Shown here: piece after piece, positions 11,474 to 22,645 of the stretch | Position numbering within the stretch: the stretch's first letter is position 1 | Layout of the letters: every line of letters starts with the position of its first letter | NCBI GenBank assembly: GCA_033398695.1 | Contig: CM065814.1 | Span: 77,456,358 to 77,520,357, forward strand | Direction: 5' to 3' | Length of the DNA: 64,000 nt | Source of the DNA: Orobanche coerulescens | Taxonomy: Eukaryota > Streptophyta > Magnoliopsida > Lamiales > Orobanchaceae | The notes under the pieces: model-generated | Database searches by the model: none | What the model saw: the letters and a program-made list of their open reading frames with translations, nothing else | What the model was told of the DNA's origin: nothing | Translations under genes and position numbers: made by a program

Positions 11474-11967
11474 CATGACTCGACCGTGTCCTGGAACACG
11501 GTCGGGCGTGTCGGCAGTCGGTTCTGGCATTACCGGATGAGTACGGCACGGGCCGTGTTGGACGACACGGTCGGGTCCTGAGACAGAAACTTTCGGCAGT
11601 TCCGGACGAGTACGGCACGGGCCGTGTCGGACGACACGGTCGAGTTCGATCGGCAGTGATCGGCCAAAACTGAAACGACCATAACTCTCTCGTCCGGACT
11701 CCGATTGACTCACCGTTTGGACCATTGGAAAGCTAACTCGATGTTCTATAATATTGCAAAGATTTATAATTTTTGGAGTCACCAACAATTAATGGTGATC
11801 TAACAAAGTCGAACTCATATGAGGAAAGTTGAAACAATGAACAAATAACGAGAATACAATTCAACAGTTGACAGGAAGGACACACTGAAAGATACACGAG
11901 GGTCACTATGACCGAGAAATATACCAAAAATGAAAATACAAGGGAAAGAAAAATACCGGATATTACA

Positions 11968-12154
11968 GGATCTTCTCTGGCTTCCCTGCTGCGATCTCCT
12001 CTGGAGTGTTGTCCTTCTCGAAGGTGAATGGCTCGTCCTCTATGATGCACCACATGTCATCATGGATTGAAGATAAGTGTGCCTGCATCCTTATCTTCCA
12101 AAGATCATACTCATCAACTGAAAACACAGGTAGTCTAGAATGCATGTGTTCCAT
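11968..12154 (-). pseudogene. Copia-1 gag N-terminus, separated by the Gypsy-1 insertion
   Basis: The first part of Copia-1 gag starts at an ATG at 12154 and reads MEHMHSRLPVFSVDEYDLWK, the usual N-terminal signature of plant copia gag (DUF4219/UBN2 type). It runs to the GGATC target duplication at 11968-11972, where Gypsy-1 enters. The rest of gag resumes at 2640 on the same strand after the matching GGATC (2638-2642). Without the insertion the two parts would read into each other in one frame. I infer this from the duplication and from the residues on each side. Confidence 0.85.
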
Positions 12155-12231
12155 TATAAAATGAGAGTAAAATATATCTCTGATATAGATCTGGTTCGTG
12201 AAATAAATGAACTAACCTCTCTGATACCACT
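12155..12231 (-). other. Copia-1 leader with primer-binding site
   Basis: This short untranslated stretch lies between the 5' LTR and the gag ATG. Directly beside the LTR, at 12219-12229, the minus strand reads TGGTATCAGAG, complementary to the 3' end of initiator methionine tRNA. That is the standard minus-strand primer of plant LTR retrotransposons. Confidence 0.85.
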
Positions 12232-13626
12232 TGTAGGTCACAAGTCGTCCAGGAATAAGTCTAGAGGGGGGTGAATAGACTTATTGAAATTCTTAAACTC
12301 TTTTCCACAAAGAGTAAGTTTCGTCAGCTGATAGATATGCAAATGACATAGAGTCGTTTGATCTCAATACGTGCGGAAGTCAGCTGATGACGAATACAAA
12401 ACAACTAATGAAAAACTTAATAATGAATGCAGCAGTTGAAGTATGATGCTATAAAACAGTAAAATACTCAGGCAATTATAGTGATCTCAGAGGTGGGGTA
12501 ATCATCTACTAATCCACTTTTCTCCAAACCAGTTGGAGATGAATTCACTATAATTTTCAACCAGTGATAAATATTACAGTGATTCAACCAAATTACACCA
12601 GCTTCCAACCAGTGGAAATCCTTGCCATTGTAACACCCTTGACTGCCTTGCACCTCTTGATCCACGATCCTTGTATGCCTTTACAGTCTCGAACTTCAAC
12701 CAGTGAAGTACCCCGAACTCAGGATTAAAGACACGAGTTTTTGTCTTCTCCAACTAAGAGCTTCTTCAAGTATGAACTTTTCAGAACCGCTCTTTTCACG
12801 ATGCTATAATTTGCTTTTAGATTGCTTTGAATGCTTTGATTGCTTGAGAGTATGTTCGCACCGTTATTGCTCAACTTTAAATCTTCGGATATATATAGGT
12901 GTTGATCCTTGAGCATTCCTTCATAGCCGTTGCAAATCTGTAACAAATCAGTCCGTTGGAGAGAGACTTCTTTGTTTATTCTTTTCTAAATGTTGCAAGG
13001 CTGGATTCCCATATTTTAATCCATCGACCGACCGTTGTGAAGACTTTGCATGTGAGGCGTCGAATCTTTTGAATATAGTAAGATTAAAGTCTTCAAGGTA
13101 GGCCTGGATGAATTATTTAATTCATATCCTTTGCGGGAATCTCTCCAATTTGTCTCTTCACGTTGCATGTGACTTTCCGTAATATTTGACTTTTCAACGC
13201 ATGCTGACGTGGACTTGGAGTACTTGGGTGATCTCAAGTAGGCTGATGTAAAGTTAACTTCTCTGCAGTCTGGACTTCTCTGATGTTGACTGTTCGGGTC
13301 TCGCCTGATCAGATGACTTGTCTGCGGTTACTTGACTGTAGTCTGGTCAAATATCTCTGATGATTTTTGTTGACCAGAACTTCTCTGATTTAACTCAGCT
13401 GTACCTCTCTGATGAACTCAGCTGTACTTTTGTACTTAGCCGATTTTTGAGCCTAACTTATTTTGGCCTATAGAAGATACTCATTTGGTTCTTCTTTACA
13501 TTTTGCCAAGCTTTAAACTTAACATAATTTGGACTATGGAAGATACTCATTTGGTTCTTCCTTACATTTTTGCCAAGTATTAAGTATTTGAATGACATCA
13601 TCAAAATCTAACAAGTATTCCTAACA
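12232..13626 (-). repeat. Copia-1 5' LTR
   Basis: The LTR is about 1395 bp, beginning TGTTAGGAATACTTG on the minus strand (at 13626) and ending GACCTACA (at 12232). The boundaries are fixed by comparison with the related solo LTR at 19871-21282 and by the adjacent primer-binding site. Near the U3 start (about 13465-13580) a 75-80 bp segment with ACTCATTTGGTTCTTC and TTTGCCAAG is duplicated in tandem, and the solo LTR has the same duplication. A second short duplication around 13380-13435 repeats CTCAGCTGTAC. A TATA-like CTATATATATCC on the minus strand lies at about 12888-12899. The plus-strand reading frames here have no support. Confidence 0.9.
12888..12899 (-). promoter_or_regulatory. TATA box of Copia-1 LTR (predicted)
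   Basis: The minus strand reads CTATATATATCCG. The related solo LTR has the same element (CTATATATATCCGG at 20603-20616) at the matching place, about 730 bp into the LTR. Conservation in two diverged copies supports a core promoter; the transcription start is not shown. Confidence 0.6.
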
Positions 13627-16600
13627 ACCAAACCACCAGGGTCAACCCCAGCCACTGAGAGCAATACAAGGACAGCCGCAACTGCCGCCACCACCTAAGC
13701 AACAGAATCAGAATTCTAGGTCGTATGCCGTCAATCAGAAGCAACCCGAGAAGGATAAGGGTAACTTGGCAAGTATGGGCAAACTTCTTAACCTACCTGT
13801 AATTGTTTTGTTTGATACTGGAGCATCGCATTCATTTATTGCTAGAGCATGTGTCGATAATCTTAGTATTATACCGGAACGTGCTAGTCATGTCATGAGA
13901 GTATCACGCATGTTTGTTCTAATCTGGAATTAGAACTGGGGAATCTTAAAGTGGTAACTAATAATCTAAATGTCATGACGATGTGGGATGTTGATGTAAT
14001 CCTAGGAATGTGCTGGTTAGCTAAGAATTATGCCACAATTCTTTGTTATGGGAGGAAATTTCCTTCAGACCACCGGGAAAGGAGCCCATAGACTTTCACG
14101 GCATAAGAATGGGTATAAGATCACCCGTTATCTCTGCTCACCAAGCCAAGAAGATGATGAGAAAGAAAGATTGTCAGGCTTTCCTTGTTTACCTTAATGG
14201 AGAATCTGGAGAAGAGCAGACGATAGGTGATGTGCTAATTGTGCGAGAATTCGAGGATGTATTCCCAGAAGTGTTAACGGGTTTACCACCAGACCGACAA
14301 GTGGATTTAAACATCGAACTGGAGCCAAGTTCAGCCCCAGTGTCGAAAGCACCATATAGGATGGCACCGAAGGAACTACAAGAACTCAAGATCCAACTGC
14401 AAGAGCGATTGGATTTAGGTCTCATTAGACCGAGTGTTTCTCCATGGGGATCACCTGTCCTTTTTTTGTTTCTCTGGATTTAGGTTTCATTAGATCCATG
14501 TATATAGATTACAGGGAGCGGAATAAGCTCACACTAAAGAACAAGTATCCTCTGCCAAGGATAGATGACTTGTTTGACCAATTCAATGGAACAACTGTAT
14601 TTTCTAAGATAGAAATTAGGACTGGGTATCATCAGTTGAAGATTCGACTAGAGGATATGCCCAAGACATTTTTCCGAACAAGATATGGACACTATGAGTT
14701 TATAGTCATGCCTTTTGGATTAACTAATTCCCCTGCAGTATTCATGGATCTTATGAACATAGTTTTCCACCCGTACTTGGATAAGTTTGTCTTGGTGTTC
14801 ATAGAGGATATTCTCATCTACTCTAGAAATGAGAAAGAGCATGAACAACATCTCAGGATAGTGTTGGAAACACTAATAACGGAGAAACTTTTTCCTAAAT
14901 TCAGTAAGTGCGAATTTTGGTTGAAAGAAGTAATGTTTCTTGGGCACACTGTGTCAGCAGATGGTATTAAGGTGGACCCAGCTAAAGTGGAAGCAGTACT
15001 TGATTGGAAGTCACCAACCAACCCTAATGAGATTAGGAGTTTCTTGGGTATAGCTGGGTACTACCCAAGGTTCATTGAAGGATTTTCCAAGATTGCTAGA
15101 CCAATGACACAGCTGTTGCGGAAAGGAATTAAGTATTTATGGACGGATGGATGTGACGAGAGTTTTCAGGAACTCAAGAAAAGATTGACTACTGCGCCAG
15201 TTTTAGCAGTACCAGAAGCGAACAAGGAGTATGTGGTTTACACGGATGCTTCTAAGAATGGGCTAGGTTGTGTATTGATGCAAGATGGGAAAGTGATAGC
15301 TTACGCATCAAGACAACTTAGGCCGCATGAGGTGAATTATCCCACGCATGATTTGGAACTAGCTGCAGTTGTGCACTCATTAAAGATATGGAGGCATCAC
15401 GTTTATGGGGTAAGATGTGAAATTTTCACTAATCACAAGAGTTTAAAGTACTTTTTCGAGCAGAAGGACTTGAACATGAGACAGAGAAGATGGCTCGAAT
15501 TGGTAAAGGATTATGATTGTGGTATTAGCTATCACCCCAGTAAGGCTAATGTGGTAGCAGATGCCTTGAGTCGTAAGACTCAATCGCAATTGGGATACAT
15601 ACTTACCTCAGAAGGGGATCTAATCATAGATTTTGAAGGAATGAGTTTAGAGGTGGTTCATCCACCGGAAACGATAATGGGTCATGTCGCGATGTTAGTG
15701 ACGACACCAGATCCGAGAGGATGGATAGTGAATGCGAAGAGGAGAGATGAAGCATTTGAGAAACTACGTATAACCCAGGAAGTTACCGCGAAGCGGCTGA
15801 TAACGCAATTATGTTCGAAGAGAGAATATGTGTTCCACATGATGAGGAATTAAGGAATGAGGTTATGAGTGAGGCTCATGATACTCCCTATACCTCTCAC
15901 CTCGTAAGTACCAAGATGTACCAATACCTGAAGAGAATTTTCTGGTGGGACGGTATGAAACGGGATGTAGGTTCATTTGTCGAGCGGTGTTTGGCTTGTT
16001 AGCAAGTGAAAGCACTAAACCAATGACCATATGGAAAGTTACAGCCATTGCCCATTCCAGAATGGAAGTGGGAAGGAATAGCTATGGATTTTGTGACTAG
16101 TTTGCCGAGGACCAAACGAGGAAACATCTATATGGGTTATAGTAGACAGACTCACAAAATCAGCTCACTTTTTGCCTATCCCGATCACTTACGAATTTGA
16201 GAAGTTGGCACAGTTATATGTCCGTGAAATTGTATATTTGCATGGAGTGCCGATATCAATCACGTCAGATCGAGATCCAAATTTTACCTCTAGATTTTGG
16301 ACAAGTCTACAGAAGGAATTAGGTACACACCTGAACTTTAGTACCGCTTTCCACCCGCAGACCGATGGACAATCGGAAAGGATGATTCAAACACTAGAAG
16401 GCATGTTAAGAACTGTAGTGTTGGATCAAGGTGCGAATTTGGAGCATGTTTTGCCGTTAATCGAATTTGCTTACAACAAAAGTCATCAGGCAACGATAGG
16501 TATGGCGCCTTATGAGGCCTTATACGGCAGAAAATGCAGGTCACCACTTTATTGGGATGAAGTGGGTGAGAGAAATATTTTAGGGCCAGACACAGTCAAT

Positions 16601-17155
16601 GAGATGATCGAGATTATCCACAAGATACGACAGAGAATACAAGAGGCCCAGACTCGACAGAAGTCATACGCTAATACGCGCCGAACTGAATTGCATTTCA
16701 AGAGTGGGGATAAGGTTTTCCTCAAGGTTTCCCCTTCTAAGGGAATAATCAGGTTTGGCGTTAAAGGCAAGCTTAGGCCACGTTTCATAGGGCCATATGA
16801 GATTCTTGAGAAGATCGGCCCAGTTGCTTATAGGTTGGCTCTGCCACCTAGTCCTGGGAATGTTCACAATGTTTTCCATGTTTCTCAGCTGAGGAAGTAT
16901 GTATTTGATCCCAAGCATGTAATTCATCAGAGTGACATAGTTCTTAGTCACGATACGAGTTATGTAGAGAGGCCTGAAGCTATTCTAGACCAGAAAGTTC
17001 AAGAACTGAGGAATAAGTCAATTCCTTTGGTGAAAGTATTATGGAGTCACCACGGTCAGGAAGAAGCTATGTGGAAACTCGAAAGCAAGATGAGGGAGAA
17101 ATACCCAGAACTTTTTGATAAGGTATGTAAATTTCGGGACGAAATTTCTTGTTAG
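13627..17155 (+). pseudogene. Gypsy-2 gag tail and pol (disrupted, mutated RT active site)
   Basis: The sequence opens in a Pro/Gln-rich gag tail (QLPPPPKQQNQNSRSYAVNQ). Protease follows with LFDTGASHSFIARAC (Asp codon 13814-13816) and LGMCWLAKNYAT. RT then has CIDYRE replaced by [20 protein letters not shown] and the catalytic box FIEDILIYS (14798-14824). The first Asp of FIDD is Glu (GAG 14804-14806), which would be expected to cripple polymerisation. RNase H ([15 protein letters not shown]), the integrase zinc segment (15811-16002), the DDE core (SDRDPNF, SERMIQTLEGMLR) and a chromodomain-like tail ending at 17155 follow. Frame breaks lie near 14480, 15850 and 16000-16170, with stops around 16002 and 16026. 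Near 14411-14497 a 22-bp stretch is repeated in place of the KKDGS segment. Confidence 0.92.
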
Positions 17156-17165
17156 AGGGGTAGGA
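17153..17165 (+). other. Gypsy-2 polypurine tract
   Basis: TAGAGGGGTAGGA lies directly before the LTR start TGTAATGCCCCG. It confirms the plus-strand orientation and the 5' boundary of the 3' LTR. Confidence 0.9.
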
Positions 17166-17643
17166 TGTAATGCCCCGCTCTTTTATATGCATGAATTATT
17201 ATGACCTCAAGTGCGACATTAGGGTTTTGCATTCACAAATATTAAAATTCTGAAATGGAGTAAGTTTAGAACTATTTACACGTTTTTAATTCAGAAATCG
17301 GATGTTCGATTATTTGGTTGGGTTTACCTTTCGAAATTGATTTTTATGTTTCGATAGATAGAATCGTGATTCCGTCGACTTCTATATACACCACTTTTAC
17401 GTTATGAGTACGATTTTCAAAAGTTTACTTTTTGAATTTTCGGGTATATTTTATGTCGAGTCGTTTTCTCGGATAATTCGCGTTCCGTAAATCGCGAAAC
17501 TTTTATCCAACTTTAAGCTATAAGTGCGATACTATAATTTAAGTATATGTCATACATTTAATACCCGAGTAATTTTATCTGTGGAGGAGCGAAACGTAGA
17601 ATATTATTCGACCGCTTTATGATGACGTCTAGGGTTAACCTAG

Positions 17644-17651
17644 TATATAAA
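17644..17651 (+). promoter_or_regulatory. TATA box of Gypsy-2 LTR (predicted)
   Basis: TATATAAA within AGTATATAAAGGGA is followed at about 20-50 bp by a C/T-rich tract (17665-17745), the usual layout of a plant LTR core promoter and leader. Confidence 0.7.
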
Positions 17652-19870
17652 GGGACATCACCTCCCTTTCATTTTTCCTCCTCACTTCATCTTCTTCCTC
17701 TCTTCTTCTCACTTTACCCCCCACCCCCACCCCCCCCCCCTCACCATTGATGTTCACCATTGTTCTTCATTAAGAACTCAAGTTACAAGCTCACTTTGTG
17801 TTCCAAACTTGAAACAAAGTTCATATTCAAGTAAGTTACCTCATTCTCTTCATTTCTATCCAAGTAAAAATAGGTTTTAGCCCACTTTAAAATTTGGAAA
17901 ATATATGAAGAGTTTAGGTTTAATGTTATAATGTTTTGTATGTTGTATCTAAGTTGATTTTAAGGTACTTGAAAGTGTTTAGAACAAGTTTTAATCATGC
18001 TTTCATTTTCATGTCTTGGCCGAAAAGTTTAGGGTTTTATAACAAAATCATGTGTTATTTTTCTTATGATTTTCTTACACAATATGGTGCTATATGATGC
18101 TATGATGCTATGATGAATTTATGGGATTTTTATAAAATGTTTGGTATTTTGAAAGTAAGGAAGAAACGTGTTTAGTTCTTGATATGTTGTTGTATGTTTA
18201 AAAGTGACTTGATAATTGTGACGAGGTATGAAATGAGTACATGATATGTTTTTGTTAGATTTTTATAAAATGGTTTTTAAAATTTATTTGAAAACAAGAG
18301 CATGAAGTTAGATTTATGAAGTTGGAAGATGTGTTGGTAATATTTGATGTAGTTAAGGAACATGTTATGTATTGAGGATTTTAAAGTCATGTTTACGTTA
18401 TTTGTATGTTAGGACCAAGACTTTGATTATCAACATGAGTGTATGTTAAGTTTGTTGCTTGATGTTGGAAACAATTGATGCTTGATGATACTTGATATTA
18501 ATGATGTTTGAAGGTTTAATGTTGGGAAATAAAAATGTAAGTAGTTATGTTTTCAAAAGAAAATATTATGAAATGGAGTTCGTAATGTCGAGAAGAATTA
18601 TTGTATGTCAGCTCCTATATGTGTTATAAGTATGATATGTATGATTAGAGTTCACATGCTTCGGTTTTTCGTTGCTAGAAACGAGCTCCAGGTTAATATG
18701 ATGTTTTTCCCATGTTCGTCGGATATTGGCAGTTTCATTACACTTCACGGAAACGGCCATAACTTTCTCCACGTTTAATATTTTTGAGATATTTAAAATG
18801 GACATGAAACTAAACTTCAGTGGCTTTCTAGTGGTATAAGATACACTATCTTTCCTACTGTGCATTAACATAATGCTAATTCTTTACAGCCTTGATGCAC
18901 ATTATGTTATGATTATGTTAAGTGTTTGATGATGGTTTTCGAACCAAGAAATGTTTAACGGAATTCAGTATCCGTTACTGTTGTCAGTATCTTTATATGT
19001 TATATGGTCAGTTAGGTTCTCTGAGAGAATCATAGCTTTTATTATTAAACTTTAATCAAATGCAAAACTCTAAAGTCCTAACATGTAGATCGAGTCCGTT
19101 GCCGTTAGACTTCGTTAAGTTCGATCGACCGCAAAACTTAGTTGTTTCCGATAAAAGGTGGAGCAGCAGACTGGAGCGTAAGGAAGAGCTGAGAATCATT
19201 TTACTTGCATTTATTACTTGTCCAGGTGGTCTTTCTACACGAAATGATTATGTGGGCTTTCTATACGAAAATGATTTGAGCTTTGCTCTATTTCGATGAA
19301 ATGTTTTACAAGCAAATTATGATTTCAAATGATTATGATGCATAAAAACTTTTATGTGGATTCTTATGAACCTATCACTGTTGGCTTGCCAACCTATGAA
19401 ATTATCGTATCCTGAGCTAGACAAAGGTCGCTGGCCAGGGTTAGTGTACATAGTACTTGGGATTGTGAGCTCTCTTCGGAGTGGCCGATCTCGGGGAGTA
19501 ACATTCGCGGGAGGTGGCCACCTTCCCCGGCGTAAATTATGGATATGGTGAATCTGATGATATATGCTATGAAATGAAATGATTTAGTAAACATGGGCTT
19601 TTTCCTAGAACCCCGTGTGTTACTGCTTATATGCATGATGACAAATATAAAAGCATGTTTTATGTTTTGGCAATATGTTCAGGAAGTACGTTGTACTCAG
19701 CCCTGTATATCTTTCAAAATGTCCAGGTTGAGCAGGGGATGTGACGTAGGGTGTTGAGTAGAAGTATTTTGTTTACGATCAATGTTAAGCCCCGGTTACA
19801 TATCTTCATATATGTAACCAACCATGTTTTTCCGCTGCAAACACTCTTTATGATTTTGCTTTCTAAGTTA

Positions 19871-21282
19871 TGTTAGGAATACTTGTTAGATTTTGATGAT
19901 GTCATTAATTTAAAATCAAATGTTTATTAATTGGCAAAATGTAAGGAAGAACCAAATGAGTATCTTCCATAGGCCAAAATGCGTTAAGTATAAAATTGGC
20001 AAAATGTAAAGAAGAACCAAATGAGTGTCTTCTGTAGGCCAAAGTTAGTTAGGCTGAAAAACGGCTAAGTACTAAAATGCAGTCTAGTCCATCAGAGAAG
20101 TACAGCCGACTCCAGTCAGAGTAGCTCTGGTCAACTAAAATTATCAGAGAAGTTTTGACCAGATCATGTAGAGGAACCTCGGAAGTCACCCGACTGCACA
20201 AGTCTCAAACAAAGGAGCAGTGAGTGAACCTACGGAGAGATGTAAGCCGCACATCACCGCTCAACTACAAATTTAGTACTCCAAGTCCACGTCAGCATGC
20301 TTTGAAAAGTCAAATATTACGGAAAGCTCACATGCAACGTGAAGAGACAAATTGGAGTGATTCCCGCAAGAGATATGATTTATTTAAATCATCCTGACCC
20401 ATCGTGAAGACTTTAATCCTTTTATATTCAAAAGATTCGGCGCTCACATGCAGAAGTCCTCACAACGGTCGGAAGATAAAATAAAATAATGGGAATCCAG
20501 CCTTGCAACGTTCAAGAAAGATTAAACAATGAAGTCTCCCTCCAACGGACGGATTTGTTCAGATTTGCAACGGCTACAAGGAAGAAGCTCAGAGATCGTG
20601 ATCTATATATATCCGGAGATTTGAAACTGAGCAACTACCGGTGCGAACATATACTCTAGCGATCAAAGCAAACAAAGCAATCTCAAGCAATCAAATAGCA
20701 TCGTGAAAAAGAGCAGATCCAAAAAGTTCATATTCAAGGAAGCTCTTAAGTTGGAGAAGACAAACACTCTTGTCTATAAATCTTGAGTACGGGGTACTTC
20801 ACTGGTTGAAGTAAAGACTGTAAGGGCATCCAAGGATCGAGGATCAAGAGGTGCAAGGCAGTCGAGTGTGTGTACAACGGCACGGAATTCCACTGGTTGG
20901 AAGCTGTTGTAGTGTGTTGTGAATCACTGTAATCTTTATCACTGGTTGAAAATTATAGTGAATTCATCTCCAACTGGTTTGGAGAAAAGTGGATTAGCAG
21001 AGGATTACCCCACCTCTGAGACCACTATAACTGCCTGTGTTATTTACTGTTTTACTGCATCATACTCTAACTGCTGCATACATTGTTAAGTGTTTCATTA
21101 AGTTAATTTATATTCGTCATCAGCTGACTTCCGCACATATCCAAGAACAAACGACTTCTAGTCATTTGTTTGATCATCAGCTGAAGAAACTCACTCTTCA
21201 TAAAAAAGAGTTCAAGAGTTTCTACAAGTCTATTCACCCCACCCCCCCTCTAGACTTGTACCTGGACGACTTGTGACCTACA
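19871..21282 (+). mobile_element. Solo LTR of a Copia-1-type (Sire-like) element
   Basis: This 1412-bp LTR begins TGTTAGGAATACTTG and ends GTGACCTACA. It is flanked by a perfect 5-bp duplication AGTTA (19866-19870 and 21283-21287). It aligns with the Copia-1 LTR in the opposite orientation and shares the tandem duplication near its start, the TATA (20603-20612) and the CACCCC...CTCTAGACTTGT end. No internal sequence accompanies it, so it is most simply the product of LTR-LTR recombination. It sits inside the Gypsy-2 LTR. Confidence 0.93.
20603..20612 (+). promoter_or_regulatory. TATA box of the solo Copia LTR (predicted)
   Basis: CTATATATAT followed by CCGGAG is conserved with the Copia-1 LTR (12888-12899, opposite strand). 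Confidence 0.55.
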
Positions 21283-21532
21283 AGTTATGCCGATTGTAAT
21301 ATGCTATGAAGCCTTTTTCTTCGAGGCTAATATTATAACTATGTATTCTACTTTGGATTCTAAGTCATTCCCATGGGATTGACTCCCCTTCATGATACCT
21401 TGATAGGTCATTCATGGAAATCCACCCATATTCCTTATGAAACGTATGCCTCCCTCTTTCTTCCCCGCTTCTTAATTCCTACCCTGGGACATGTCCTGGC
21501 TGAGCTGTCCTTAGGGATAAGGGGTCGTGACA

Positions 21533-22122
21533 ACAGTAAGGATACAATCGAACAGCAAAGTCTTGGTCTTGGAATAAAAGAACAGGCGTCTAGGTTTTGA
21601 GATGATAATCACCAGGATCTCTTGTTTAGTTTTATCATTTTGGATTGGTAAGGAATAATGAGGGCTAAACGTGTATGTGTATAAAGGAGGAAAAGCGTGT
21701 GTTTTAACTATAGAAACAAAAGGGAATTCGTATCAATTATATAAAAGTTGGTTGAGTGATGAAAGGCTGAAAAGAAGGGATTGGTATCTCAATATGATAC
21801 ACACGGTTTAAATCTTACCTTATAGTTAGTAAATCTTGTATTTTAAGTATGGAAAGTATTTGTATTGTCTTGTATATGTGAATGAATGTAGGCAAGAAAA
21901 TGTGTCATGATAAGTACAACGAAAACACTAGTCGCTTAACAAGCTTGGAACCATATTAAGCAAGTTACAAAATTTAGTTAATTATATAAACTTAAGTTAT
22001 ATTTACATATTAATTATTTATCGTGTAACGTAAGGTTTTAAATTTTATTAATATTCATAGAACTTAGGTTAAAAATTCAAATTGTATAGAAAATTAGGAA
22101 ACTGGATTTTTAGGGTTTTACA
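21533..22122 (-). repeat. Gypsy-3A 3' LTR, 590-bp remainder
   Basis: This matches 27514-28098 closely, with about 20 differences by eye (3-4%), and ends TTTTTAGGGTTTTACA (plus-strand reading). The polypurine tract CTTTTAGAGGGAAAGAGT (minus strand, 22140-22123) follows. Confidence 0.88.
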
Positions 22123-22204
22123 ACTCTTTCCCTCTAAAAGAAAGAATTTCGTCCGCGAAATTGAAATGAAAACGAAACGGAGACATGCCAGACTACGAAA
22201 AGAA

Positions 22205-22546
22205 TTAAGGGTAACTTGTTCGCTTTGATTCCTCGGTTTTCCAGGTAGATTCACGCTCTGGGTGATTGTTCCAAAGAATTTTCTCAAATGGAATAACTTT
22301 GTTTCTCATGACTCTATCTTGTCGGTCCAAAATAGCTTCGGGTTCCTCAGAAAGAGACATATCAGGCTGAATTTGATCAAAAGGATAAGATGCCACATGT
22401 AACGGATGATAATTGTATCCCCTCAAAAGAGATACATGGAAGACGTTATGAACATGTGATAACTGAGGAGGTAGAGCCAAACGATAAGAAACTTCCCCAA
22501 TACGATCAAGAATCTCAAACGGTCCAATGAATCGTAGCAAAGTCAA
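22205..22546 (-). pseudogene. Gypsy-3A pol C-terminal remnant
   Basis: This is the only coding remnant in Gypsy-3A: the end of integrase and chromodomain-like tail (FIGPFEILDRIGEVSYRLAL, HNVFHVSLLRGYNYHP, ending ESTWKTEESKR). It aligns with Gypsy-3B residues encoded at about 50130-49800. Immediately upstream (about 22530-22550) the sequence jumps to the gag leader, marking the deletion junction; a short segment (CGTAGCAAAGTC) fits neither side well and may be filler. Confidence 0.9.
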
Positions 22547-22645
22547 AAATAAAGATGAAATACGAAAGGAAAAGATGAAGAAGGAAACCTAATGTCTACC
22601 CAATCCTCACAGGTCATAGCTTAAGCTCTACAGGTCAAACATAGG

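Larger units (their letters stand above)
2643..11967 (-). mobile_element. Gypsy-1: complete Ty3/gypsy chromovirus-type element, young insertion
   Basis: This is a structurally complete minus-strand element of 9325 bp. It has a 5' LTR at 9745-11967, primer-binding site, gag, pol, polypurine tract and 3' LTR at 2643-4848. It is flanked by a perfect 5-bp duplication GGATC (2638-2642 and 11968-11972) inside Copia-1 gag. The order protease-RT-RNase H-integrase and the C-terminal chromodomain-like tail place it in the Tekay/Del-type chromoviruses. By eye the LTRs differ by about a dozen substitutions, one 16-bp repeat unit and one base, so this is the youngest datable insertion here. The coding region is nevertheless badly broken. 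Confidence 0.95.
9745..11967 (-). repeat. Gypsy-1 5' LTR
   Basis: The LTR is 2223 bp and aligns end to end with 2643-4848. The 17-bp length difference is explained by one extra 16-bp minisatellite unit and one extra A near 10250. I counted roughly 12-13 other substitutions, so identity is about 99.4%. Boundaries are set by the primer-binding site on one side and the GGATC duplication on the other. Confidence 0.95.
1..13626 (-). mobile_element. Copia-1: Ty1/copia (Sire-like) retrotransposon, 5' half, split by Gypsy-1
   Basis: This is a minus-strand Ty1/copia element. Reading down from 13626 it has a 5' LTR (12232-13626), a primer-binding site, a short leader, gag, then protease and integrase running off the left edge. 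Gypsy-1 (2643-11967) interrupts gag. The gag type (YDLWKIRM start, one CCHC knuckle, coiled-coil tail), the protease motif DSGCSRHMTG and the LTR end TCTATTCACCCCCCTCTAG on the minus strand point to the Sire lineage. The sequence beyond 13626 is the gag tail of Gypsy-2, so Copia-1 inserted there. The expected target duplication is ACCAA (13627-13631), with its partner left of the window. The reverse transcriptase, RNase H and 3' LTR are not in the window. Confidence 0.9.
13627..21532 (+). mobile_element. Gypsy-2: Ty3/gypsy chromovirus-type element, 3' part
   Basis: A plus-strand element enters at the gag tail (the rest lies left of the Copia-1 insertion, outside the window). It continues through protease, RT, RNase H, integrase, polypurine tract and a 3' LTR that itself contains a solo Copia LTR. 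It ends at GGGGTCGTGACA (21532). The sequence after it matches the Gypsy-3A LTR (compare 21538 onward with 27514 onward), so Gypsy-2 lies inside Gypsy-3A's left LTR. The predicted target duplication is ACAGT (21533-21537). Confidence 0.9.
17166..21532 (+). repeat. Gypsy-2 3' LTR (carrying a solo Copia LTR)
   Basis: The LTR begins TGTAATGCCCCG and ends GGGGTCGTGACA. Without the nested solo LTR and its duplication (1417 bp) it is about 2950 bp. A clear TATA lies about 480 bp in, followed by a long pyrimidine-rich leader with a C-run at 17706-17742 and a splice-donor-like CAAGTAAGTTACC near 17828-17840. The remaining sequence (about 17850-19870 and 21288-21532) is AT-rich and has no supported gene; a short TATGATGC tandem lies near 18092-18115. 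Confidence 0.85.
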
